DNA of 54,294 bases from Bordetella parapertussis. Lineage in GTDB: Bacteria; Pseudomonadota; Gammaproteobacteria; Burkholderiales; Burkholderiaceae_C. Within the stretch, counting starts at the first letter, position 1. The number at the start of each line of letters is the position of its first letter. The stretch spans positions 1 to 54,294 of the forward strand of contig CAMCNE010000003.1 of assembly GCA_945875935.1 (NCBI GenBank). Direction: 5' to 3'. This document shows positions 14,093 through 23,633 of this stretch, piece after piece. A program made the translations under genes and the position numbers. The notes beneath the pieces were generated by a model. That model worked only from the letters and a program-made list of their open reading frames with translations, had not been told where the DNA came from and searched no databases.

Positions 14093-14677
14093 TTGAAACA
14101 TCTTTCGCGCGGGTTCACGTTGGTCGAAGTGCTGGTGGTCATCGCCTTGCTGGCGATCATCGCATCGCTGGCCGCGCCCGATCTGCGCAGCGCCATCGTT
14201 CGCAACAAGGTGGCCAACCTCGGCAACGAGTTCTCGACCGCACTGCAACAGGCCCGCGCGCTGGCGGTGTCACGCAACAGCTGCATGTCGCTTTGCGTCG
14301 CCTCGGCCAACAACGCCACCACCTGCACCGCCACCACCGTGGCCAATGCCGATTTCCTCGCCAACGGCTGGCTGATTTTCCAGAACCCGACTTGTGATGC
14401 GGCCGCCACCGACCCAGCGGCATCCACCGTTGGCGGCACGGTGCTTCAACAGCGATCGGCCGAGGCCTCGGGCTACACGCTCAAGCCATCGGGCACGGCC
14501 TTGAACATCGTGCTGTTCGACCCTCGCGGCTACGCCAATCTCAGCAGCACCGGCAATTTCCAGATCGCGCCACCCAGCAGCGTGTCGACGGTCAACGGCC
14601 AAGACTATCGCCGCACCATCTGCGTCGACGCCGCCGGTCGCCCCACGGTGCGCCAGTACACCGCCAACTGCAGCTGA
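14093..14677 (+). CDS. fimT: Minor type IV pilin, GspH/FimT family
   Basis: This 194-residue prepilin carries a class III leader: six residues, then G7 with cleavage before F8 and the hydrophobic FTLVEVLVVIALLAIIASLA with Glu at +5. The start codon is TTG, preceded at suitable distance by AAAGG; no ATG fits better because the leader is normally this short. The globular part has paired cysteines and a GspH-like C-terminal region ending CVDAAGRPTVRQYTANC. It opens the minor pilin operon fimT-pilV-W-X-Y1-E, whose products prime pilus assembly from the inner membrane. FimT-like proteins can also bind DNA during natural transformation; that role is not demonstrated here. Confidence 0.88.
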   Translation: MKHLSRGFTLVEVLVVIALLAIIASLAAPDLRSAIVRNKVANLGNEFSTALQQARALAVSRNSCMSLCVASANNATTCTATTVANADFLANGWLIFQNPTCDAAATDPAASTVGGTVLQQRSAEASGYTLKPSGTALNIVLFDPRGYANLSSTGNFQIAPPSSVSTVNGQDYRRTICVDAAGRPTVRQYTANCS

Positions 14678-14679
14678 CC

Positions 14680-15345
14680 ATGATGACCCTGCACTCAAGC
14701 CCACCTCAACGCCTGTCCGCAGCCCGTCGTCGGTGCGGGCCATCGCTGTTTCGCCAGGCCCACACGGGCAGTTCCCTCATCGAGGTGCTGGTCGCCATGC
14801 TGGTGCTGTCCATCGGGCTGCTCGGCGTGGCCGGACTGGCCGCGGCCTCATTGCGGTACTCGCAAGGCGGCTGGGCACGCGCGTCGGTCGCATCGGGGCT
14901 GTCGGATCTGGCCGACCGGGTGCGAACCAATCCGGGCGCTGGCGTCACCGCCTATGTGTTCGACACCACCAACGACGCCCCCGACTACGCAGGCCAGCGA
15001 ACCGCTCTGGAAAGCGGCCAAGTCGCCCTGGACGTCGACTGCATGGCCGACGGCACCGAATGCACGGCCACCGAACTGGCGGCGTTTCACATGACCGAGT
15101 GGCGTCTGGCCATGAACCGCAACATGCCGGGCTCGGCGGTGTGGGTCTCAGGCCAGCGCGACGAGGGCTATCAGGCCACGCTCATGTGGTTCGACAAGGG
15201 CTTCGTTCAAAGCGACGGCACCACGCTCGACACCTCGGCGACATGCACCGCCGCCATGACCGGCGTCGCCGCGCGCCAGTGCTGCCCGGCCGATGCCGCA
15301 GTCGTCGCTGGCGTGCGCTGCACCAACATGACGGTCTTGCCATGA
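14680..15345 (+). CDS. pilV: Minor type IV pilin PilV
   Basis: This 221-residue prepilin has a long 30-residue leader ending HTG, then SSLIEVLVAMLVLSIGLLG with Glu at +5, the pattern of PilV in Betaproteobacteria. The start follows the fimT stop by two bases. The segment GWARASVASGLSDLADRVRTN after the helix is typical of PilV, which helps form the priming complex at the pilus tip. Four cysteines cluster near the C-terminus. An ATG one codon downstream is an equally possible start. Confidence 0.88.
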   Translation: MMTLHSSPPQRLSAARRRCGPSLFRQAHTGSSLIEVLVAMLVLSIGLLGVAGLAAASLRYSQGGWARASVASGLSDLADRVRTNPGAGVTAYVFDTTNDAPDYAGQRTALESGQVALDVDCMADGTECTATELAAFHMTEWRLAMNRNMPGSAVWVSGQRDEGYQATLMWFDKGFVQSDGTTLDTSATCTAAMTGVAARQCCPADAAVVAGVRCTNMTVLP

Positions 15346-16343
15346 AGTACATCCCCGTCTCACGGCCGATGCGGCAAACCGGGGTGGGCCTGGTCGAACT
15401 GATGGTCGGCCTGGTGATCGGCATCGTGCTGTCGATGGCCGCGGCCGCGCTTTATTTGGGCACGCGCGACATGTCGCGCGGCTCGCAGGCCATCACCGAC
15501 GTCAACGAGACCGGCAAGATCGCGCTCGAAATGATCGGCCGCGAGATCCAGAAGGCGGGCTTCTATCCGGCGCAGTTCGGCATGACCTGGACCAGCAACA
15601 ACGACGCGGCCGGCGCCTTCTACAACGGCAAAGACGCCACCAAGGCGGCCTTCAACAGCGGGCTGTTCGGCTGCGACGGCGCCAACTACGACCACACCAC
15701 CGAGGCCTGCGGCACCACCACCGCCGGCAAGCCCGACTCGATCATCATCAACTACTTCGCCTCGCCCGAGTTCGGCGCCGACTCGCTGCTGGGCAACACC
15801 AACGACTGCAACCGCAATCCGGTGGCCGACGACGCCGACAACTCCAGCCGCAGCAGCTCGGGGCTGCCGCTGTTCGTGTCGAACCGTTTTGGCATCGTGG
15901 CCGAGACCACCTCGTACAAGGACGCCGACGGCAACACCGTGAGCGCAAGCAGCCTGGGCTGCCACGGCAACGGCAAGGAAGCGGTAGCGGCGCAGCCCGC
16001 GCTGCAAGGCGTTGATGACCTGGTGATCCGCTACGGGCTCTACAACGGCGACGGCATCGCTGATGGCGTGGGTCAGTCACCCACCCGATTCATGACGGCT
16101 TCAGAGGTCAATGCAGAAGTCGACGTCGGCGGGCGCACCCCGTGGCAGCGTGTCACCGCGGTCAGCGTGTGCGTGCTGGTCCGGTCGGTCGCCAATGGCC
16201 GGCAGGAAGACAACGCGGACAACGTGCGCACCTACACCGACTGCCGCGGCGAGACCATCAGCCTGCCCACCGGCAACCGCTATGTGTACAAGATCTACCA
16301 GCGCGTGTTTGCCGTTCGCAACAACCTGAGCGCACAGCTATGA
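15342..16343 (+). CDS. pilW: Minor type IV pilin PilW
   Basis: The start overlaps the pilV stop by four bases and gives 333 residues, although the frame is open far upstream. The prepilin leader ends at G14, followed by VGLVELMVGLVIGIVLSMAA with Glu at +5, the PilW family pattern. Next comes RDMSRGSQAITDVNETGKIA and EMIGREIQKAGFYP, a strongly conserved PilW stretch. The C-terminal segment resembles other betaproteobacterial PilW proteins. PilW joins PilV and PilX under PilY1 in the minor pilin complex. Confidence 0.92.
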   Translation: MKYIPVSRPMRQTGVGLVELMVGLVIGIVLSMAAAALYLGTRDMSRGSQAITDVNETGKIALEMIGREIQKAGFYPAQFGMTWTSNNDAAGAFYNGKDATKAAFNSGLFGCDGANYDHTTEACGTTTAGKPDSIIINYFASPEFGADSLLGNTNDCNRNPVADDADNSSRSSSGLPLFVSNRFGIVAETTSYKDADGNTVSASSLGCHGNGKEAVAAQPALQGVDDLVIRYGLYNGDGIADGVGQSPTRFMTASEVNAEVDVGGRTPWQRVTAVSVCVLVRSVANGRQEDNADNVRTYTDCRGETISLPTGNRYVYKIYQRVFAVRNNLSAQL

Positions 16344-16987
16344 ACACTCGCAGCTCCAGCGCAGTTCGTGCGTCAGGTCGGCGCATGCATGGCATCGCCT
16401 TGCCGGTGGTGCTGATGTTCTTGCTCATCATCACCATCTCGGCGGTCTACAGCATCCGGCGCTCCACCCTCGCCGAGGGCATCACGCGCAACCAGCTCGA
16501 CTACGAGGTCGCCCGCCAGTCGGCCGAAGCCGCGCTGCGCGATGCAGAGCGCGATCTTTTTGCGTCTTACACCGTGATGCCCACCGCCGCGCTGTGCGAC
16601 CGCAGCGCCGAACGCCCCCTGAAAGACAAGCTGGTCGCCGGGCTGTGGGAGTCGACCTGTCCCAGAGGCCAGTGCCGTGTCAGCCCCGATTACCTGGCCA
16701 ACAGCAACTACGCGACCAAGGCCAATCCACAGCCGTGGTGGCCCGCCAGCAAGGACGGCCTGTGGGGCAACAACGAGAACCTGGCCAACTGCTCTTTCTC
16801 GGGCGGGGTGCCCATCGGCACCTTCACCGGCACGCCCAACGTGTCCGGCGTGGCGCGGCAGCCCGAATACCTGATCGAGTGGATCGACCGCGGTTCCGAC
16901 CCCGTGATGCGCATCACCGCCCGCGGCTTTGGCGCCGACATCAACACCGAGGTCGTGCTGCAAAGCTATGTACGCCCGCCCAACTGA
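16340..16987 (+). CDS. pilX: Minor type IV pilin-like protein PilX
   Basis: This 215-residue protein overlaps the pilW stop by four bases. After a basic N-terminus, G18 precedes IALPVVLMFLLIITISAVYS, a prepilin-like helix lacking the +5 Glu, as is usual for PilX. RQSAEAALRDAERDLF just after the membrane segment is the PilX N-terminal family signature. Six or more cysteines in the C-terminal half suggest disulfides. Known PilX proteins associate with PilV, PilW and PilY1 at the pilus tip. Confidence 0.88.
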   Translation: MNTRSSSAVRASGRRMHGIALPVVLMFLLIITISAVYSIRRSTLAEGITRNQLDYEVARQSAEAALRDAERDLFASYTVMPTAALCDRSAERPLKDKLVAGLWESTCPRGQCRVSPDYLANSNYATKANPQPWWPASKDGLWGNNENLANCSFSGGVPIGTFTGTPNVSGVARQPEYLIEWIDRGSDPVMRITARGFGADINTEVVLQSYVRPPN

Positions 16988-17006
16988 ATACAGACCCGAG
17001 GCTCCC

Positions 17007-20000
17007 ATGAAAAAACTGCCCCTGATCTTCGCGTTGGCACTGTCCGTGTTGGCGGGCCCTGCCCTGGCCGCGCTGAGCGTCGTGCCGCCCAACATCATCT
17101 CGACCGCGCAGAACAAGCCCATGGTGATGCTCACGGCCTCCAAGGACTACACCATGTTCTGGAAGGCTTACACCGATTTCGAGGACATCGACTTCGACGG
17201 TGTGGTCGACTACACCTACAAGCCCACCTTCAGCTACTACGGCTACTTCGACCCCGACAAGTGCTACCTGTACAACTCGACAGACGGTCGCTTCGTGCCA
17301 GATCGCGATGTCAGCAGCGCCGCGGCCGATGTGGGCAAGCGCTACTGCACCGCAGGCGCGGGCCTGTGGAGCGGCAACTTCCTCAACTGGTCGACGATGT
17401 CGCGCATGGACGTGCTGCGCAAGGTGCTGTACGGCGGTCTGCGCTCCTACAACGGGGGCACTCAGGCCGACCGGTACAAGAACGGCGACACCGCATCGGA
17501 CACCACGCTCGAACAGTCCTTCGTGCCGCGCAACAGCCAGGCTTTCGTCAAGTACTACAACGGCGCCGACATCGACCGGGTGACGCCGTTCAACAGCAGC
17601 AATGCCACGAAGAAGGGCATCACGCTGTGTCGTCGTTTGTTCATCAGGGACAACATCGGGATCTCGCACATTCAGACCGACTTGTTCACGCCCCAGATCC
17701 GCGTGGCCCTGGGCAATGTGGCGCTGTGGAACATGACCGAGGTCAAGACCTGCAACTGGGACACCGATCGAGCCGATAAATCGGTTTACGAGTGGAACCC
17801 AAACACCGTCGACTACCTGAAAAACAACTACGTCACGCCGATCGGCACGCTGGGCTCCGCACAGTCCAACTACGTTCACATGGCCAAGTCTCCGGTCTAT
17901 GCGAACGACGGTGCCACCTACAGCAGCGGTGGCAAAACCGTGGGCCCCGATTTCACAGCGCGCGTTCAGGTGTGCGTGAGCGGCAAGCTCGAGCCGGGTT
18001 GCAAGCAGTACGGATCGGTCTACAAGCCCACCGGCCTGCTGCATGAATTTGGCGAAAGCACATCCAGCGGCACCGAGGCCGCCCGCGCCGAATTCGGCTT
18101 GCTGATGGGTTCGTACGACAACAACCTCGAAGCCGGTGTGCTGCGCAAGAACATCAGCGAGGTCAACGACGAGATCAACCCGAGCACCGGGCAGTTCAAG
18201 CTCACGGGCGGCATCATCCAGTCGCTCAACGAGATCACGCTGTACGGATACAACGCCGACACCGGAAATTACCGGACGGCGGATGGCAAGACCGAGGCCT
18301 GCTATTCCGACAGCATCACCAATGGCAATTGCCCATCGTGGGGCAACCCGGTCGGCGAGTTGCTGCTGGAGTCCACGCGCTACTACGCCGGCAAGGCCGC
18401 TCAGAAAACCTCGGGCACCAAAGACGCAGCAGTGGGCCTGACCACCACCACCTGGATCGACCCCTTGAGCAGCACCGCAGACAACACGGTCATCAACAGC
18501 AAGCTCAAGCGCTTCCAGTTGTACGGCCGCGGCATCTGCCGGCCACTGAACATGATCACCATTTCGGGTGGCATCAACAGCTTCGACAACAACCTCATCA
18601 CGACGGGGTTCAGCGACATCACCAGCAGCACCACCGCTCAAGCGCTCACCAAGCAGATTGGCGACGAGGAAGGCATCACCGGCACCACGCGTCTGGTGGG
18701 CAACAACGGCACGACGGCCGATGTTCAATGCACGCCGAAGACCGTCGACGATCTTGGCAAGGTCGAAGGCATCTGCCCTGACGGGCCCAACTTCAGGGGC
18801 ACCTATCTGGGTGCCGGCGTCGCCCACTTTGCCAACACCCAGCGCATCCGCACCGACAAGGACACCATCGCCAGCGAGATTCCCGACCTGCCCTACAACG
18901 CCATGACGGTGCGCAACTACGCGGTGTCGATGTCGGGCGGAACCGCCAACATCGAAGTGCCGATGCCGGGCGACGCGCAATGTGCGAAAGCCAAGGGCGG
19001 CCTGGCCAATGCGGCCTGCAAGCGGGTCTACATCACGCCGGCCAGCATGGACTCGATACGCCTGCCCGCCCTGCCAGGCAACCTGGTCGATTTCAAGATC
19101 CTGAGCAGCACCGTCGATGCCAACGGCTTCGCCAAGGGCTCGGCTCTGGTGCTGTGGCAGCACAGCATGCTCGGTGAAGACCAGGACCAGGACCAGCTCG
19201 ATTCGATACGCTGGGAAGTCGGTGGCACCACGGCCGCACCAACGCTCACCATCTACACCCAGGCCATTGAGGCCGACACCGGCTCGACCCAGCCCTATGG
19301 CTTCGGCTACACGATCACCGGCACCGACGCCGACGGGCTGCACATGCACAGCGGCATCAACAACTACCCGGTGACCACCACGGGCGTGACCGTGTCGGCC
19401 AGTGCCTCCAAGTCGACCAGCAGTTGCCCCAAGACGTCCGGCAGCAGCCCGACGGACAAGCTGTGCTCCGTCGTCAAGATCAGCAATGTCAACAACTACG
19501 TGCGCGGTGAAACCTACAAGACCTTCAAGATGACGGGCACCTCCAGCGCCACGCTGGCCGAGCCGCTGTGGTACGCCGCCAAGTACGGCGGCTTCAAGTA
19601 CACCAAGGACGACCAGGACGCTGCCGGCAATGCCAATCTTTACCCGACCCGCCTGAACCAATGGGACCGGAAGAAGGAAAACGGTGCGCCCTGCCTGGGC
19701 ACCGCAGCAGACCCCTGCGATGGCGTGCCGGACAACTACTTCTTCGCGCGTCGTCCGGACCTGTTGTCCAACTCCTTGCGCGAGATCCTGGAAGACATCG
19801 TCACCTCGTCGAACACCGCACCGGCCATCGCGTCGAGCCAGTTGCAAGAAGGCGACTTGAAGGTGGTGGCCACCTTTGCGGCGAGTGACGGCAGCGGTGC
19901 GCTGCGCTCTTACGCGCTGCAGGCCGACGGCACCTTCGCCGGCGTCGGCAACGAGACCTGGAGTGCGCACACGCTGCTCACGCAAACAGCCGCCAGCGCG

Positions 20001-21917
20001 CGTCAGGTCATCACCAATCAGGTGGTGTCGGGGGTCAACACAGGCGTGGCCTTCACCTGGGCCACGCTGAGCGCTGCGAAGCAGACCATCCTCAAGAAGG
20101 GCAGCACCGATGCCTACGGCCAGAAGATGCTCGACTGGTTGCGCGGCGACAAGACCTACGCCGATGAGTTCCGCACCCGCGCGGCCGCGTCCATCCTGGG
20201 CCCGGTCGTGAATTCGAACCCGACGATCCAGAAACGGCCGAACGGGCGCTATGTGGGCAACGTGTTCTCGGGCTATGCCGATTTCGTGAGGACCTGGTCG
20301 TCTCGCCGCTTGCTGCTGTGGGTGGGCGCAGGCGACGGCATGCTGCACGCCTTTGACGGCAGCAAGACCAGCCTGGGCGGCACTCCCGTCATGTCCTTCA
20401 TTCCTGACCCGGTGTTCGCCAACCTGCCCACCTACGCATCGATCAACGGTGCCAAGGTACAGCCGTTTGTCGACGGCTCGCCGTTTGTGGGCGACGTCAA
20501 GGTCAACAACAGTTGGGCGACCTACCTGTTTTCTTCGCTGGGCCGCGGTGGCAAGGCCATCTTCGCGCTGGACGTGACCAAGGCGGGCACGGTGAGCACC
20601 GACGCCAACAACGTGGCCACGGTGTCGGGCTCGGAGCTGGACCAGGCCCGTGCGGCTTCGATCTTCAAGTGGCAACTCACCGATGCCGACGACGCCGATC
20701 TGGGCTACGTGGTGTCCGAACCCACGACCAACCGCGCGACCAATCAAGCCGGCCAGATCGCCATGATGAACAACGGCCGCTTTGCGGCGCTGTTTGGCAA
20801 TGGCGTGGAAAGTTCGAAGGGCAATGCCGCCTTGTTCATCGTCTTCGCCGACGGTTCGGCCGCAGGCAACGGGGGCAAATACAAGAAGCTGGTGGTGCCC
20901 ACGGTCAGCACCGCAGCTTGCACGCAACCGGCCACGCCCTATGCGGGCTACTGCAACGGCATGGGTCAGGTGACGTGGGTCGACACCAACAACGACCGCA
21001 TCGCCGACTACATCTATGGCGGCGACCTCAAGGGCAACCTCTGGCGCTTCGATGTGACCAGCAGCGATGCGGCCAACTGGTCGGTGTCGTACTTCCAGCA
21101 GCCCTTGTTCAAGGCCGTCGATGCCAGCGGCAATGCGCTGCCCATCACGGGGGCGCCCGAAGCTCGCTACCACCCTCTGGGCGGCGTGATGGTGGGCTTC
21201 GCGACCGGCGCGGCGATGTATGCGGCGGACTTTCCCAAGACCACCCGCACCAACGCGGTGTTCGGCATCTGGGACAACCCGAACTTCAACGCCACCAAGT
21301 ACGCCACCTCGAGCGCCATGGCGGCGGCATTGCCTCGTGGCCTGGGCAGTCTGGCCACTCGCACGCTGGTCAACTTCAACGACGATGACACCAAGCGCTA
21401 CGTCACCGGAGACGCCATCGACTGGGCCACCAAGAAAGGCTGGGTGATGCCATTCAACGTGTCGTCCGAAATGGGTCTGAACAACATGACCATCGCCAAC
21501 AGCCAGTTGCTGACGGTGACGGTATCGCCAGCGCCTGCCAAGACGGGTGCCGACAGCGACGCCTGCACTGACACCCCGGTGGCGCGTCTGGTGGGCGTCG
21601 ATCCCGTCACCGGACTGCCCAATGGGCTGCTCGGTAGCGCAGAGATCATTGACCCAGATGCACCCATCGCTGGCCCCAGCGCGCTGCCGAATTACATGAC
21701 CGTGTTGCTGGCGTCGATACCGGTCAATGACCAGAAGGGCCAGTTCGTGGGCGACCTGGTGGGCAGAGGATCCACCCAGGCCGGCTGCGCCAATGGCTCG
21801 CTCGCCTGCACGGCCTACGAGGGTGCCTCTTCTGACGGCGAGCCCGTTCGCTTTGCCACCGGACTCAATTCGGGCCGCATCTTCTGGCGTGAAATCCCCG
21901 GCTTCAAGACGCGCTGA
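17007..21917 (+). CDS. pilY1: Pilus tip adhesin and assembly factor PilY1
   Basis: This 1636-residue secreted protein starts with a signal peptide (MKKLPLIFALALSVLAG, cleavage after ALA). The N-terminal part contains DFEDIDFDGVVDYTY, an Asp-rich loop. The C-terminal part is the PilY1 beta-propeller, with LLWVGAGDGMLHAFDG near residue 1110 and the calcium-binding loop D1326-x-N1328-x-D1330-x-x-x-D1334 followed by YIYGGDLKGNLWRFD. In Pseudomonas that loop controls pilus extension and retraction through calcium. No canonical von Willebrand A metal site (DxSxS) is visible in the N-terminal half, where most sequence variation between species falls. The gene sits between pilX and pilE in the minor pilin operon. 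Confidence 0.95.
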   Translation: MKKLPLIFALALSVLAGPALAALSVVPPNIISTAQNKPMVMLTASKDYTMFWKAYTDFEDIDFDGVVDYTYKPTFSYYGYFDPDKCYLYNSTDGRFVPDRDVSSAAADVGKRYCTAGAGLWSGNFLNWSTMSRMDVLRKVLYGGLRSYNGGTQADRYKNGDTASDTTLEQSFVPRNSQAFVKYYNGADIDRVTPFNSSNATKKGITLCRRLFIRDNIGISHIQTDLFTPQIRVALGNVALWNMTEVKTCNWDTDRADKSVYEWNPNTVDYLKNNYVTPIGTLGSAQSNYVHMAKSPVYANDGATYSSGGKTVGPDFTARVQVCVSGKLEPGCKQYGSVYKPTGLLHEFGESTSSGTEAARAEFGLLMGSYDNNLEAGVLRKNISEVNDEINPSTGQFKLTGGIIQSLNEITLYGYNADTGNYRTADGKTEACYSDSITNGNCPSWGNPVGELLLESTRYYAGKAAQKTSGTKDAAVGLTTTTWIDPLSSTADNTVINSKLKRFQLYGRGICRPLNMITISGGINSFDNNLITTGFSDITSSTTAQALTKQIGDEEGITGTTRLVGNNGTTADVQCTPKTVDDLGKVEGICPDGPNFRGTYLGAGVAHFANTQRIRTDKDTIASEIPDLPYNAMTVRNYAVSMSGGTANIEVPMPGDAQCAKAKGGLANAACKRVYITPASMDSIRLPALPGNLVDFKILSSTVDANGFAKGSALVLWQHSMLGEDQDQDQLDSIRWEVGGTTAAPTLTIYTQAIEADTGSTQPYGFGYTITGTDADGLHMHSGINNYPVTTTGVTVSASASKSTSSCPKTSGSSPTDKLCSVVKISNVNNYVRGETYKTFKMTGTSSATLAEPLWYAAKYGGFKYTKDDQDAAGNANLYPTRLNQWDRKKENGAPCLGTAADPCDGVPDNYFFARRPDLLSNSLREILEDIVTSSNTAPAIASSQLQEGDLKVVATFAASDGSGALRSYALQADGTFAGVGNETWSAHTLLTQTAASARQVITNQVVSGVNTGVAFTWATLSAAKQTILKKGSTDAYGQKMLDWLRGDKTYADEFRTRAAASILGPVVNSNPTIQKRPNGRYVGNVFSGYADFVRTWSSRRLLLWVGAGDGMLHAFDGSKTSLGGTPVMSFIPDPVFANLPTYASINGAKVQPFVDGSPFVGDVKVNNSWATYLFSSLGRGGKAIFALDVTKAGTVSTDANNVATVSGSELDQARAASIFKWQLTDADDADLGYVVSEPTTNRATNQAGQIAMMNNGRFAALFGNGVESSKGNAALFIVFADGSAAGNGGKYKKLVVPTVSTAACTQPATPYAGYCNGMGQVTWVDTNNDRIADYIYGGDLKGNLWRFDVTSSDAANWSVSYFQQPLFKAVDASGNALPITGAPEARYHPLGGVMVGFATGAAMYAADFPKTTRTNAVFGIWDNPNFNATKYATSSAMAAALPRGLGSLATRTLVNFNDDDTKRYVTGDAIDWATKKGWVMPFNVSSEMGLNNMTIANSQLLTVTVSPAPAKTGADSDACTDTPVARLVGVDPVTGLPNGLLGSAEIIDPDAPIAGPSALPNYMTVLLASIPVNDQKGQFVGDLVGRGSTQAGCANGSLACTAYEGASSDGEPVRFATGLNSGRIFWREIPGFKTR

Positions 21918-21919
21918 TC

Positions 21920-22429
21920 ATGACCACTCACAACCCAAGCTACCCCAACGACGCATCCCGGCTTCGCCGCCAGCACGGCTTCACGCTGATCGAATTGATG
22001 ATCACGGTGGCGATCATCGGAATACTCGGGGCGGTCGCCTACCCCTCGTACAGGGAATACGTGGCGAAGAGCCGACGCGCTGAGGCGCAGGCACTGCTGA
22101 TGCAAAGCGCGCAGTGGATGGAGCGCTTTTATGCCGAGAACTACAGCTACAGCGCCAACACCGCTGGCGTGGCGGTGACGGATGCGACGATGTTTCCGGC
22201 GCGCTACAGCCAATCGCCCGCCAGCGGCACCGCGGCCTACACCATCACGGTGGTGGCCCCCACGGCGACCACCTACACCATCACCGCCACACGCACCGGC
22301 ACCATGGCCACCGACAAGTGCGGCAACTTCCAGATCACCCACACCGGCGTGAGGCAACTGGCCACCGGCACTTACTCGTCAGCTGCTGGCGCCACCCAGG
22401 TCGCGGCGATGCAAAACTGCTGGCGCTGA
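21920..22429 (+). CDS. pilE: Minor type IV pilin PilE
   Basis: This 169-residue prepilin has a 20-residue leader ending HG, then FTLIELMITVAIIGILGAVAYPSYREYV, a textbook N-terminal pilin helix with Glu at +5. SRRAEAQALLMQSAQWMERFYAEN follows, the PilE/ComP-like pattern of minor pilins. Two cysteines, in DKCGNF and at the extreme end in NCWR, form the expected C-terminal disulfide loop. It begins two bases after the pilY1 stop and closes the operon. It is more likely a minor pilin than the major PilA, given its position. Confidence 0.9.
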   Translation: MTTHNPSYPNDASRLRRQHGFTLIELMITVAIIGILGAVAYPSYREYVAKSRRAEAQALLMQSAQWMERFYAENYSYSANTAGVAVTDATMFPARYSQSPASGTAAYTITVVAPTATTYTITATRTGTMATDKCGNFQITHTGVRQLATGTYSSAAGATQVAAMQNCWR

Positions 22430-22460
22430 TGCGGGTGCGGCGCGCGTTTCGAATGACGCG

Positions 22461-23633
22461 TCAGTCGAACAATCGCTCGCCGCTCAGGCGCTCGTGCTCG
22501 CGCAGGGCGAAGCGGTCGGTCATGCCGGCGATGTAGTCGGCCACCGCGCGGGCGTGCTGGGGACGCCCGGCCTCGAGCCGGGGCACCGATTCAGGCAGAT
22601 CGCTGGGCTGCGCCATGTAGCGTTCAAACAGTCCGCGCACCACTTCACGGGCACGGTCGGTGGTGTCTTGCACTTGCGGGTGGCGGTACAGGTTGCGGCT
22701 GAGAAAGTGCTTGAGCTGCGCGCTTTCAGCGGCCATGTGCGCACTGAAACACACCAGCGGCGGCTGCGCGCGCACATCGTCGGATGAGCCGGGCGCGGCC
22801 TTTTCGATCAGGGCCCGGGTGCTGGCCGTGACGTCGTGGATCTGCGCCGACAACATGCGGCGGATCGCCTCGAACAGCAGTCGCCTGCCACTGAGATGCG
22901 GATGCTGTTGCAGGCTCTCACGCCGGTAGCGGTCGAAAACCGCCGCTTCTTCGAGCTGCTCCAGCGTCAACAAGCCCGAGCGCACGCCGTCGTCGATGTC
23001 GTGCGCGTTGTAGGCAATCTCGTCGGCCAGATTGCACAGCTGTGCTTCAAGGCCGGGCTGGGTGCGTGCCAGAAAGCGCTGGCCGACGCCTGCGGGCTCG
23101 GCGGCTTCAAGCCTGCGGGCGTTGGCTTGCGAGCAATGCTTGAGCACCCCTTCGCGCGTCTCGAACGTCAGGTTCAGCCCGTCGAATTCGGGGTAGCGCG
23201 CCTCGAGCAGATCGACCACCCGCAGGCTCTGGAAGTTGTGCTCGAAACCCTCGCGATCAGGCCGGATCTTCAGCAGGCAGTCGTTGAGCGCGTCTTGTCC
23301 GGCATGGCCGAAAGGCGTGTGCCCGACATCGTGAGCCAGTGCGATGGCTTCGACCAGGTCTTCATGCAAACCCAGCGGTCGGGCGATCGAGCGGGCAATT
23401 TGCGCCACCTCGAGCGAGTGCGTCATGCGGGTGCGAAACAGGTCGCCTTCGTGGTTGAGGAAGACCTGCGTCTTGTAGACCAGCCGGCGAAACGCGGTGC
23501 TGTGCACGATGCGATCGCGGTCGCGCTGGAACGCATTGCGACCCGGCGAGTCGGGCTCGGCGTGCCGGCGGCCGCGACTGCCATCAGGGTGGCTGGCAAA
23601 AGGCGCCAGCAAACCGCCGTGGCTGATGTTCAC
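22461..23633 (-). CDS. dgt: Deoxyguanosinetriphosphate triphosphohydrolase-like HD protein
   Basis: From a GTG start that overlaps the aroB stop by four bases the protein has 390 residues. It has the HD-domain metal ligands of dGTPases: H72 in RMTHSLEVAQIAR and H101-D102 in ALAHDVGHTPFGHAG, with GRNAFQRDRDRIVHSTAFRRL before them. Family members hydrolyse dGTP or other dNTPs to nucleoside and triphosphate; substrate preference cannot be read from sequence. The frame is open well upstream inside aroB, but the overlapping GTG is the most economical start. It ends 31 bp from the convergent pilE stop, where only a weak dyad is seen. Confidence 0.93.
   Translation of the reverse strand: MNISHGGLLAPFASHPDGSRGRRHAEPDSPGRNAFQRDRDRIVHSTAFRRLVYKTQVFLNHEGDLFRTRMTHSLEVAQIARSIARPLGLHEDLVEAIALAHDVGHTPFGHAGQDALNDCLLKIRPDREGFEHNFQSLRVVDLLEARYPEFDGLNLTFETREGVLKHCSQANARRLEAAEPAGVGQRFLARTQPGLEAQLCNLADEIAYNAHDIDDGVRSGLLTLEQLEEAAVFDRYRRESLQQHPHLSGRRLLFEAIRRMLSAQIHDVTASTRALIEKAAPGSSDDVRAQPPLVCFSAHMAAESAQLKHFLSRNLYRHPQVQDTTDRAREVVRGLFERYMAQPSDLPESVPRLEAGRPQHARAVADYIAGMTDRFALREHERLSGERLFD

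Noticed and set aside
14733..16343. Longer N-terminal extension for pilW
   Set aside because: It runs through pilV out of frame. The ATG at 15342 gives a proper prepilin leader and a four-base overlap.
16941..21173. A 1410-codon open frame on the minus strand opposite pilY1
   Set aside because: It is antisense to a confidently identified protein with signal peptide and calcium-binding motif. Its His/Arg/Val/Gly-rich composition is what high-GC antisense frames give, and it has no recognisable domain.
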